Positions 1 through 9,148 of a stretch of DNA of 64,000 nt are shown piece after piece (the stretch's first letter is position 1; each line of letters starts with the position of its first letter). The notes under the pieces are model-generated. The model was not told the origin of the DNA. It did not search any database and saw only the letters and a list, made by a program, of their open reading frames with translations. This stretch comes from Cardamine occulta (taxonomy: Eukaryota > Streptophyta > Magnoliopsida > Brassicales > Brassicaceae): NCBI GenBank assembly GCA_028015245.1, contig CM051389.1, positions 8,710,370 to 8,774,369 of the forward strand, given 5' to 3'. Both the position numbers and the translations under genes were made by a program.

Positions 1-564
1 GATAACGAGAAAGAGGGTTTTTGCCCGCAAAATATTTAGGTGCATTCTTGGTCTTAAGCCTCTCCGGGAGAATGAGTAACCGATCCTTATGGATCCCGGT
101 ACTAGTCACTCTCCTCCCAACTTTCCAAGTCCAAACATCGCCGGCGCTCGGTAAATCGACAGGTGCATATGGCAAACCTTGACCAGTAGAAACCGGCGGA
201 ATCGCCGGGAGTTGGTTCAGATCAGTTTCACCATGAGTGAAGGAGCTTCTGTTGCCATTCTCCTTCACATGATGATGATGATCATCATCATCTCTGTTGA
301 ATCCGTTTGGGACTGGTTCAGTCTCATGGTTATTACTGATTGGAACTGATTCACTATTAAATCTGTGCAAGTTTATAAATGTGATTGAATCAAACAACAT
401 AAACCCTACTATGTTAAACTCCTTAAAAGCTTCTAAATTTAGTCACATCGATTCCCAATAACAGAATTGATTCCAATTTCATAGAATCAGTGCAGAGAAA
501 CCATACACAAAACTGTAAATAAATAAAATTACCTAGGAGGATTTTGATCGATCTCTTGATCCAT
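1..564 (-). CDS. Uncharacterised plant protein, At4g14840-like (N-terminal part)
   Basis: The 3' part runs off the left edge. Exon 1 is 533-564 (10 codons plus 2 bases), then an intron with donor AG|GTAATT and acceptor GCACAG, and exon 2 runs from 362 to the edge. Joined, it begins MDQEIDQNPPRF, followed by an acidic/histidine-rich run (DDDDHHHH) and a more ordered stretch with the motif WTWKVGRRVT and LLILPERL. The position, head to head with the LOI1 gene, fits A. thaliana At4g14840, whose function I do not know. The 461 bp between the two start codons must hold both promoters. No domain can be named with confidence; the gene model itself is well supported by phase-consistent splicing. Confidence 0.6.
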
Positions 565-1025
565 ATTCGTTGAAGCAAACCCGAAAAATCCTAATTTTCT
601 GCGATAAAAGAACACCCAAATAAACAAAACAAAGAGGTGAAATTTATAACAAAATTTTGGGTACAAAACCACCACTCAAATAAACAAATTAAAAAACTGA
701 CTTGAAGAAAGTTTTGCTAACAAGATAAAAAAAAAGTTAAGAACTTGGAGACTCAAGAACAGACTATAAGCAGATCTTTAAGCTAATCAACAAGATCACA
801 ACTTATCAAACACACTCGATTCTTATATATATTTTCTTATATTTCTTTTTTTTTATCAGATTTAGGCCAAAACGCGGGAGAAAATTACTATTATACCCTT
901 TAATCGGTTATTCACACAGAGAAGGTGAAATCACTATTATGCCATTCAATGTTTCTTCTTGGGTACCCTTTCTTCTTCTTCACCGGCCTGAAAAGCTATG
1001 ACCTTTCCGATCGCCGCCGTTAGTT
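565..1025. promoter_or_regulatory. Divergent intergenic promoter region
   Basis: This 461-bp spacer separates two divergently transcribed genes, so both 5' UTRs and core promoters must lie here. It is AT-rich with poly(A) and poly(T) runs around 720-740 and 845-856. A TATA-like run (TTATATATATTTTC) lies near 822-835. No specific factor site is convincing. Confidence 0.4.
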
Positions 1026-3357
1026 ATGAGCTACCTCACCGCGAACGCTCTTGGGTCACTCCTCGAGAATGCAATCTCAACAAGCTCGATGCGCTTGGGT
1101 CGAGTCGTTCACACCAGAATCGTCAAGACTCTCGATTCACCTCCTCCTCCGTTTCTCGCAAACTATCTCATCAACATGTACTCACAACTCGACCATCCCG
1201 AATCAGCTCGGCTCGTTCTACGCCTCACGCCTGCTCGAAACGTCGTCTCTTGGACCTCACTTGTCTCTGGACTTGTTAATAATGGTCATTTCTCCTCTGC
1301 TCTGTTTGAATTCTTCGAAATGCGAAGAGAAGGTGTTTTCCCAAATGACTTCACTTTCCCTTGTGCTTTTAAAGCTGTAGCTTCGTTGCGTTTACCCGTT
1401 ACTGGGAAGCAGATTCATGCGCTTGCTTTGAAGTGTGGAAGGATTTTGGATGTGTTTGTTGGGTGTAGTGCTTTTGATATGTATTGTAAGACTAGGCTTA
1501 GGGATGATGCACGGAAGATGTTCGATGAAATTCCTGAGAGGAACCGTGAAACTTGGAATGCTTTCATATCTAACTCTGTAACTGATGGAAGGCCTAAGGA
1601 AGCTATTGAAGCGTTTGTAGAGTTTAGAAGAATTGGTGGGCAACCAAATTCGATAACTTTTTGCGCTTTTCTTAATGCTTGTTCAGATGGGTTGCTTTTG
1701 AAACTAGGAATGCAGTTGCACGGGCTTGTGTTTCGAAGTGGGTTCGATACAGACGTTTCAGTGTACAATGGGTTGATTGATTTCTATGGAAAATGTAAGC
1801 AGATTCTTTATAGTGAGATTGTCTTTGCTGAAATGGGAACGAAAAATGCTGTTTCTTGGTGTTCATTGGTTGCTGCATATGTGCAGAATCATGAGGATGA
1901 GAAGGCGTCTCTATTATATTTATGTTCAAGGAAGGAAATTGTTGAGACCTCTGATTTTATGATCTCAAGTGCTCTGAGTGCGTGTGCTGGTTTGGCTGGT
2001 CTTGAATTGGGAAGATCGATACATGCTCATGCTGTGAAGGCGTGTGTTGAAAGGACTATCTTTGTTGGAAGTGCCCTTGTTGACATGTATGGAAAATGCG
2101 GATGCATAAAAGATTCAGAACAAGCGTTTGATGAGATGCCTGAAAAGAACTTAGTGACTATGAATTCATTGATCGGAGGATATGCTCATCAGGGTCAGGT
2201 TGATATGGCATTGGCGTTATTTGAAGAAATGGCACCACGTGAATGCGGTCCGAATCCAAATTATATGACGTTTGTGTCCTTGCTTTCCGCTTGTAGTAGA
2301 GCAGGGGCTGTGGAAACCGGTATGAAGATTTTTGAATCGATGAAGAGTACTTATGGCATTGAGCCAGGGGCTGAGCATTATTCCTGCATCGTGGACATGC
2401 TGGGGCGAGCGGGAATGGTAGAAAGGGCTTATGAATTCATAAAGAAAATGCCAATTCAACCGACAATTTCGGTTTGGGGTGCTCTTCAGAATGCTTGTAG
2501 GATGCATGGTAAGCCACACCTGGGAATAATAGCAGCTGAGAACCTTTTTAAACTCGACCCTAAAGATTCAGGCAACCACGTTTTGCTTTCCAATACGTTT
2601 GCAGCGGCTGGGAGGTAAGTAAAACGTATTGAAAGTTTTAATTTTTCATTCATCTTGTTAGGTTGGAATCATATTCTAAGCAATTCAAAAGAAACCCACG
2701 ATGCATTCTAAACTAGAGCAAACCAAATGTTCAGAAGATAGACTACATACATAGGACTAACTGAGCATCATTTGAAACCAGTTTGAAGTAGATTAAACTT
2801 GTCTTAAGCATGGATTAGGAGAGACCAGCAATCTATTTTCTGTTCAGTTACGCACTTGTGATCTAACTATATTATAACTGATGAAAGATAGGTGGGCAGA
2901 AGCCAACACCGTAAGAGAGGAGATGAAAGGCGTAGGGATAAAGAAAGGAGCCGGGTACAGTTGGATCACGGTAAAGAACCAAGTCCATGCCTTTCAAGCC
3001 AAGGACAGATCCCATATAATGAACAAAGAGATTCAGAAAATGCTAACCAAGCTAAGGAATGAAATGGAGGCTGCAGGGTACAAACCCGACCTGAAACTCT
3101 CGCTTTATGATCTGGAGGAAGAGGAAAAAGCAGCGGAAGTCTCACACCACAGTGAGAAACTGGCTCTAGCATTTGGCTTGGTGGCTTTACCAGTCGGTGT
3201 CCCCATCAGGATAACAAAGAACCTTAGGATCTGTGGAGATTGCCACAGCTTCTTCAAGTTTGTCTCTGGAAGTGTTAAGAGAGAGATCATTGTGAGAGAC
3301 AATAACCGGTTTCATCGGTTCATGGATGGTGTATGTTCTTGTAGAGATTATTGGTAA
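1026..3357 (+). CDS. MEF11: PPR-DYW RNA-editing protein MEF11/LOI1
   Basis: Exons 1026-2614 and 2892-3357 encode 684 residues. This is a PLS-class pentatricopeptide repeat protein: tandem 35-residue repeats fill about residues 40-500, with typical phrases such as NVVSWTSLVSGL and VFVGSALVDMYGKCG, followed by E motifs and a C-terminal DYW domain. The domain keeps the deaminase-like zinc ligands (HHSEKLA and CGDCHSFFK) and ends in CRDYW. The family edits C to U in organelle transcripts. I recognise the A. thaliana orthologue At4g14850 (MEF11/LOI1), a mitochondrial editing factor also linked to lovastatin resistance. The 277-bp interruption at 2615-2891 has a textbook donor (AG|GTAAGT) and an acceptor (GATAG|G), and removing it restores GRWAEAN in frame at the family's usual length. 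Without splicing the reading frame stops at 2616. Confidence 0.93.
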
Positions 3358-3801
3358 TTTTTCAATTTAGGTTATACATTTTATGATAACCCAAAAAAAA
3401 AAAAAAGTCTTTGTACATTCATATCTTTGTAAACAACATGCAGCATTTTATGTTTGGATTAGGATGACAACATAGCAATTAGTAATATACGTCCTAGTCA
3501 ATAACATAAACCTTTCTCTAATAACAATCTGTGGTTTATTTATTTTGTAATCAAATATAATCATCGTTCTAGTTCAAAGACTTGGTGTAAATCCGCGTTC
3601 TAAACAAATTTTAAAATATCAAAGATTATGTACAAAATTTTAAAAATTGGTTCCAGCTACGTTATGGACATTGCATAAACTACGTGACCTCCTCTTAAAT
3701 CTTAATACACATTTTTGGTATGTGTATATATAAAGCATTGCCAACAAAAGTCCTAATCATTCATCCTTAATTATATTTAATTAAAACTAAACCACCCAAA
3801 A
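3358..3801 (+). promoter_or_regulatory. Spacer with probable OFP11 core promoter
   Basis: This AT-rich spacer holds the 3' end of the PPR gene, including an A run at 3393-3405, and the OFP11 promoter. A good TATA box (TATATATAAA) sits at 3725-3734, about 70 bp before the OFP11 start codon, leaving room for a short 5' UTR. Confidence 0.5.
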
Positions 3802-4356
3802 ATGTCTAATTTTCTACGGAAGAAGCTACACCTCTGCTTCTCCTCCTCCTCCTCCGGTGGTCTCTCACCGTCGATTCCTTCATCTCCAATCATCGTATCC
3901 AATCACAACCCTCCATCTCATCATCACACTCCCTCAATCTTCATCAACAACTTCAATTCCCTCTACGATCACCTCTCTGTTTCCTCACCACTCCACCGCC
4001 GCCACAGTTCCGATAACCCCGCCGGATTGTTCTCCTCTAACCGCCACGTCGAAGAAGAAGACGAAAATTCCGTCTCCGTTTCAAAGCTTATAAGCGGAGG
4101 AACGGCGATAATGAAGCTCATAGAATCACCGGATCCGTACAGAGATTTCGGACGATCGATGAGAGAAATGGTGGCAGCTAGAGATATAACGAGAGACGTC
4201 GCCGCCGATAGAGAATACTTGCACGAATTGTTATTCTGTTATCTCTCTTTGAATCCGAAACATACTCACAAATTCATCGTCTCTGCTTTCGCCGATACAC
4301 TACTCTGGTTACTTTCTCCGTCGTCACCGGAGCATTTTGTATCCCAATCTAATTAA
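3802..4356 (+). CDS. OFP11: Ovate family transcriptional repressor OFP11
   Basis: A single-exon gene for 184 residues. The N-terminal half is low-complexity Ser/His/Pro/Asn sequence, usual for this family. The conserved ovate domain is at about residues 105-172: an acidic lead-in (EDEN), then DPYRDFGRSMREMV and a helical LHELLFCYLSLN, ending in ADTLLWLL. Ovate proteins act in the nucleus as repressors, usually through partnership with TALE homeodomain proteins, and affect growth and cell shape. The gene lies between the MEF11 and SECE1 genes, as At4g14860 does in A. thaliana. The start is the first ATG after a TATA box and the frame has no break. Confidence 0.9.
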   Translation: MSNFLRKKLHLCFSSSSSGGLSPSIPSSPIIVSNHNPPSHHHTPSIFINNFNSLYDHLSVSSPLHRRHSSDNPAGLFSSNRHVEEEDENSVSVSKLISGGTAIMKLIESPDPYRDFGRSMREMVAARDITRDVAADREYLHELLFCYLSLNPKHTHKFIVSAFADTLLWLLSPSSPEHFVSQSN

Positions 4357-4389
4357 ATAATTTAATTCCTTTCTAATTTTAAAATTATT

Positions 4390-4415
4390 TGGGCCTATGG
4401 CCTACAAAAGGCCCA
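4390..4415. promoter_or_regulatory. Paired GGCCCA (site II/TCP-type) elements before SECE1
   Basis: TGGGCC at 4390-4395 and GGCCCA at 4410-4415 form an inverted pair about 140-160 bp before the SECE1 start codon. Such motifs are known in promoters of plant housekeeping genes for organelle and ribosomal proteins and bind TCP factors. Binding here is inferred. Confidence 0.5.
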
Positions 4416-4550
4416 TATTCGTAACAACTCTTACTATACTCTTTGATGTATCTGATCATTACCTTAGATATGTGAATTTATCCACAAACGGGGAATATAA
4501 TTCTAAAATTGAGAAAAAAAAAAAAAAACAACAACTTCCGATTTCGAAAA

Positions 4551-5081
4551 ATGTCACTAACCGCACAATTTTTGCCGCCGGTTACCGGAATAATGAGGAG
4601 CCTCGGGAATATGAAACCGCCACCTTCAAATCGCCGTGTATTTCCGGTTTACCCTGAGACTAGAACTCCGTCGACGATGAGTCTGAGGAAATCGTCGTAT
4701 CTTGTGGCTAAGGCTTTAGAACAGAGGCGAGATACAGCTGGATCTGAATCGGAGTCAGAAGCGACTCCGTCACCGGCGCAAGAGAGTGGAACCGGAGATA
4801 AAGAGGTGGAGATTAGCGCGATAGGAGCAGAGATAAAAGCGGCGATGGAGCAGAGGAAAGCGGCGGAGGAAGTGAAAGGGAAGAACGAGTTTCTGAGTGG
4901 AGTAGCGGAGGAAGTGAGAGAGATTGAGTGGCCGGCGTTTCAGAAAGTTCTAGGGACTACCGGCGTTGTACTCGGTGTAATTGCCGGTTCTAGCGTCGTC
5001 TTGCTCACTGTCAATTTCATTTTAGCTGAACTCTCCGATCGTGTGTTCATCGGAAAAGGTGTTCAAGACTTCTTCAGCTGA
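4551..5081 (+). CDS. SECE1: Plastid SecE subunit of the thylakoid Sec translocase
   Basis: A single exon encodes 176 residues. The start at 4551 is chosen because the protein then begins MSLTAQFLPP, a typical Ser/Arg-rich plastid transit peptide; the in-frame ATG at 4509 would only add an A-run-encoded poly-Lys stretch. After an acidic linker and a charged amphipathic helix (about residues 85-130, ending EEVREIEWPAF) comes one membrane span (about 138-165, GVVLGVIAGSSVVLLTVNF). That is the minimal SecE plan. With SecY and SecA it inserts and translocates proteins at the thylakoid membrane. The orthologue is At4g14870. Confidence 0.9.
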   Translation: MSLTAQFLPPVTGIMRSLGNMKPPPSNRRVFPVYPETRTPSTMSLRKSSYLVAKALEQRRDTAGSESESEATPSPAQESGTGDKEVEISAIGAEIKAAMEQRKAAEEVKGKNEFLSGVAEEVREIEWPAFQKVLGTTGVVLGVIAGSSVVLLTVNFILAELSDRVFIGKGVQDFFS

Positions 5082-5464
5082 TTCTGTATAATTGAAAATG
5101 GTATTGTCGATTTGTGCATTATCTTCTTCTTCTTCTTCGTTACCAAATACCAATCTTTATACTTACCTCAAACTGGAAAAGATTCTTCATTTGAATCTTG
5201 ACTTGGTGTTATGTTGGTTAAGCTCTGATGATGAAACAGAGCAACATAGTTACATAGAAAACTCAAACTTTATTAAACAGTAAAGTGCTTCACAAAAGAA
5301 ATAGAGAAAATCTAGTTTTGATCTTTATTGTCACAAAACAAAATACAGAAAGAAGCAAAGACGCAATGCAACTATAGAGGAAGTCACTCTTGGAGAGACT
5401 GAACATCCTTTTTATTTATGGCGTCTCTTAAAAAGAAATAGAGTGTGTTTTCAGCTGAGACAGT

Positions 5465-7568
5465 TCAAGCCTCGAAGGTCATTGATTCCGCTTCTTTCCT
5501 TGTCGCATCGAATAGTACAGTCGATAGATACCTCTCCCCGAAACTCGGGAATATCGCCTGTAAAATTATTCAGTTTAAATCAGAATCAGAAAGAAGAGAA
5601 ATAAAGAATTTGAAGGTAGAACATAAGTTTTGCTTGTTTCTTCTTTGCAAGTTTCGTATTAGAGCTTCTTAGCTTTGGAAGGATATTAATATAACATACC
5701 ACGAAAAGCTTCCCGGCGTTTTCTGGCCTCTTTGCAAGTTTGATTGCTGCTGCAGCTGCTGCACCAGATGATATTCCCACCTATAAGTTTTTAGCTTTTG
5801 TTTTTAGAAACTGTATATGACGACGATAAGTAACTTAATGTCGATCTGTACATCATTTTTCTCATTATGAAATGAAACTCTACAGGCAACACAACATTCG
5901 TTTAAAAATCCACAGTTAAGAAATTTGTAACTCCACTCGAGATAGATCGTTCGTGTTGAAAAGTGAAACACTTACAAGAAGACCTTCTTTAAGACCAAGC
6001 TGTCTTGCCATGTCAATGGATTCATCACTTGAAACCTGTAGAAAGAGTTACAAGAAAGATGGAGGGAGGCAAGTAAGAAACGTAGCTCTCTAACGTTCAA
6101 TGTGTTTTTGCTATAAGTGAGACAAAATTGTAAAGCAGTCTTACTTGAATAACTTCATCAATAAGATCAACATTCAATACACCTGGTATAAAACCAGCAC
6201 CTATCCCCTGAATCTTGTGAGGGCCTTGACATTTTCAGCAAACATCATGTGTTAAGGAACTCCGATAATCAAAGAATAATACATGAAAATTTGAACAACT
6301 TCATTTATAAGCATAGAGTCACATAGGACATGAAATTTTGTGAGGGCCTTGGCATTTATAGCAAACATCATGTGTTAAGAAACTCTGCTAATCAAAGAAT
6401 AAGGCATGAGGCAAACCGAGAAACAAGGAATATGCATTGTTATAGTAATAAACGGAGGGGGAACCAAAAAATCACCTGGCTTCCCACCGGATAGAATAGC
6501 GCTTTCAACTGGCTCCACTCCATACAGCTGACAGAAGAGGAAACAACATGAGAAACCGCGCATAGACACACCACTTAGATAAAAAAAGCCAATGGTACGA
6601 GAAGATGGAGCTCTCACCTTCACGTTCGGGTTCTGTTCCTTAAGATACTTCCCAGTACCTGTAATGGTACCACCAGTACCAATCCCTGAAACAAAGCCAT
6701 CAATTTTTCCACCAGTGCCTTTCCATATCTCAGGTCCAGTAGTCTCATAGTGGATCTGCATTGGATAGTGAAATTTCATCAACTTCAAAGTTCAAAAACA
6801 GACAAACCAGATTCACTAAACCACTACTAATTAATAAGTATACCTTTGGGTTGGCAGGGTTCTCAAACTGTTGAAGCATGTAACCGTTGGGTGTTTTGGC
6901 TAAAATCTCTTCCGCCTTTGCGATAGCCCCTTTCATGCCCTTGGCAGGGTCAGTTAAAACCAACTCAACACCAAAAGCTAAGAGAATGATTCTTCTCTCA
7001 ATACTCATTGAAGCTGGCATTGTAATAATAAGCTTGTAGCCCTTGGCAGCCGCCGTGAATGCTAACCCAACTCCAGTATTTCCGCTCGTTGGCTCAATCA
7101 GCACACTCTAAAGAACAAACTAAAAAGTCAACCACAACTGAAAAACAAAAATCCTCAAAATAAAATAGTGGTTTGAAGAATCAGATATTGAATTGACCTC
7201 TCCTGGTTTGATAAGACCCTTCTTTTCAGCATCAGAAATCATGCTAAAACCAATCCTGCAGCAAGAAACAAAGTACAAGTTTTTTTTCAAGAAACCGAAA
7301 AAACTCGAAGATCATAGAGTTGTGGATTAAAGCAGGAACCTATCTTTGACGCTTGAGCATGGTTCCATCATCTCAAGCTTAGCAGCAACACGACCAACAC
7401 ATCCTTCAGCCACAGTGTTCAAATACACCAATGGAGTGTTCCCAATCAACTGCAGAAAGTAAATAGAATCAATCAATACAAGAACATGGAAACAAAACTC
7501 ATTTCTTTGAAAAAAAAGAACTAGAGAGAGCTTACTTCAGTCACATCGTTAGCAATTCGAGAGGCCAT
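5465..7568 (-). CDS. OASA1: Cytosolic O-acetylserine(thiol)lyase A1 (cysteine synthase)
   Basis: Ten coding exons in transcript order: 7536-7568, 7340-7449, 7198-7255, 6844-7107, 6618-6755, 6476-6527, 6145-6224, 5976-6035, 5700-5780 and 5465-5557. They total 322 residues, the usual length. The enzyme makes cysteine from O-acetylserine and sulfide using pyridoxal phosphate. Visible motifs are the PLP lysine K46 in SSVKDR, the Asn loop TSGNTG, the phosphate-binding GIGTGGT, and GISSGA near the C-terminus. There is no transit peptide, so it is the cytosolic isoform (At4g14880). A probable 5' UTR intron ends just before the ATG (TGCAG|TGAAGC). The intron before exon 7 uses a weak acceptor, TCAAG|GC, and the sequence around it is partly duplicated at 6331-6409. 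Confidence 0.95.
6331..6409 (-). repeat. Intronic duplicate of a splice-acceptor region in OASA1
   Basis: The bases at 6340-6409 repeat 6217-6286 with an offset of 123 bp and about 10 differences in 70. The copy includes the acceptor and the first exon bases of OASA1 exon 7, so the intron carries a decoy acceptor (CCAAG|GCCCTCAC) upstream of the real one. Similarity fades into the exon at about 6209/6331. Confidence 0.8.
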
Positions 7569-8656
7569 GATTCAAGCTTCACTGCATGATTCACAAAGAC
7601 AATATTAACACCAAATGAAATAAAATCATCCTCAAATATCCAAATCAATAAACCATCATGAAATTTACGCTTTCACCGAGAAATTTACCATATAAACTGA
7701 TTAAAAATTTTACCAAAAAAACACATCATCAAACGTAGATCTCAAGATTTATGAACATCAATTATTCAACAATCAACATCAGTACAGAGTCGAAATCAAA
7801 AAAATAGTATGGGACAAGGAAGACGATGATACCTAAGTGAAAAAGTCAAGAGCCTTGACCAGAATCTTTTTGAAGAAAATGGAGAACGTAATAGGGAATA
7901 AAAAATCCTCGAAAGAATGAAATGATCAGATAATTCAGATGATGAGGATTTCTGATGGCACATGCTTTCTATTTATAAAATAAAACGCGGTGGTTGGGTT
8001 ACCAAAATTGCTTCCCGGTCTGATTTAGTCATATTGGGTATTGCCGGTTTTGTATAATCTTCGCGTTTGGATTCTGTTAATTCGTCGATTTCAGTTTACA
8101 CTTTACAATTTATGTGTTGTTTCGGTTAGATTTAGTTTTAGCTCAGTTTGATTTCGGTTTAATTCGTTCGATTTATGTTTGCTTTGGCAATTGGAATGAG
8201 ATTTATATTCTATGACATCAAGAACAATAATTTCCATAGACGAATGAGATAATCATATTTTTTGCTACACAATCGCAGATCATACAAAACATTTCTCGTA
8301 ATGTAATTGCTTTAAGAAAAGAAAAAAAAGCATTAGAAGAATATAATAAAAAGAATTAATGTATGGTATACCCGATACCGTATTTTAGACTATAGTTGAC
8401 TAAATGAGTTAATTATCACTTAAGTTCAACCCCTGTCGGTTTATAATTTAATTAATTAATTGAACATATTGGTTTATCATTTAATTAATTGAACATATTG
8501 GTTTACCGGTTCAGTTTGTATTCCGGTTGAAAGAAAAGTCTAATCGAACGGGTTTGGTCTGGTTCTATCCGGTTCCCCCACAATGTATCAAACCTTATCT
8601 CCGTAACCACCACAAATACAGTCATCTCTCTCACTCAACACAAAATCTCTCTTGTC
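7569..8656. promoter_or_regulatory. Divergent spacer between OASA1 and FdC1
   Basis: The first part (to about 7930) is probably the OASA1 5' UTR with one intron (donor TTAG|GTATCA near 7833, acceptor near 7584). A TATA-like CTATTTATAAAATA lies near 7969-7982. The rest is AT-rich promoter sequence for both genes. It includes a direct repeat of about 30 bp: units 8438-8470 and 8471-8499, each reading ggtttat-atttaattaatt-gaacatatt. Confidence 0.5.
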
Positions 8657-9000
8657 ATGGCGACTCTTCCTCTCCCTCAAACTTCCACAATCTCTCTCCC
8701 TAAACCTTATCTCTCCAAATCCAACTTCTTCCCACTCCGTAACGTAACACACTCAACACCAAATCGCCGGCACTTCCTCACCGGCGGGATCGTAGCTAGG
8801 TCATATAAGGTGGTGGTGGAGCAAGATGGCAAGAGGACTGAATTGGAGGTTGAACCAGACGAGACGATTCTATCGAAGGCTATCGACGAGGGCTTGGACT
8901 TACCTTACGACTGCAAGCTTGGTGTTTGTATGACTTGTCCAGCTAAGCTCGTAACCGGAACTGTCGATCAAAGCGATGGGATGCTAAGTGACGATGTGGT
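8657..9000 (+). CDS. FDC1: Plastid ferredoxin C1 (N-terminal part, cut by gap)
   Basis: About 114 residues are readable before the N run. A Ser/Pro/Leu-rich transit peptide of about 45 residues precedes a 2Fe-2S ferredoxin fold starting at SYKVVVEQDG. The first three cluster cysteines are present as CKLGVCMTC (C-x4-C-x2-C). The fourth cysteine and the C-terminus would lie in the gap. The spacing, and Leu/Val/Met where leaf ferredoxins have Ala/Ser, fit FdC1 (At4g14890), which accepts electrons from photosystem I but is not a good donor to FNR because of its extended C-terminus. The start is the first ATG after a pyrimidine-rich leader. Confidence 0.85.
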
Positions 9001-9100
9001 NNNNNNNNNNNNNNNNNNNNNNNNNNNNNNNNNNNNNNNNNNNNNNNNNNNNNNNNNNNNNNNNNNNNNNNNNNNNNNNNNNNNNNNNNNNNNNNNNNNN
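9001..9100. other. Assembly gap of exactly 100 N
   Basis: A run of exactly 100 N is the usual placeholder for a gap of unknown length. It cuts FdC1 (+) on the left and the PHD gene (-) on the right. Both 3' ends are missing, so far more than 100 bp must be absent. Confidence 0.98.
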
Positions 9101-9148
9101 TTGCAGTATAATTACGTAGACAAATATTTGATGTACTGTAAAGCTTAC

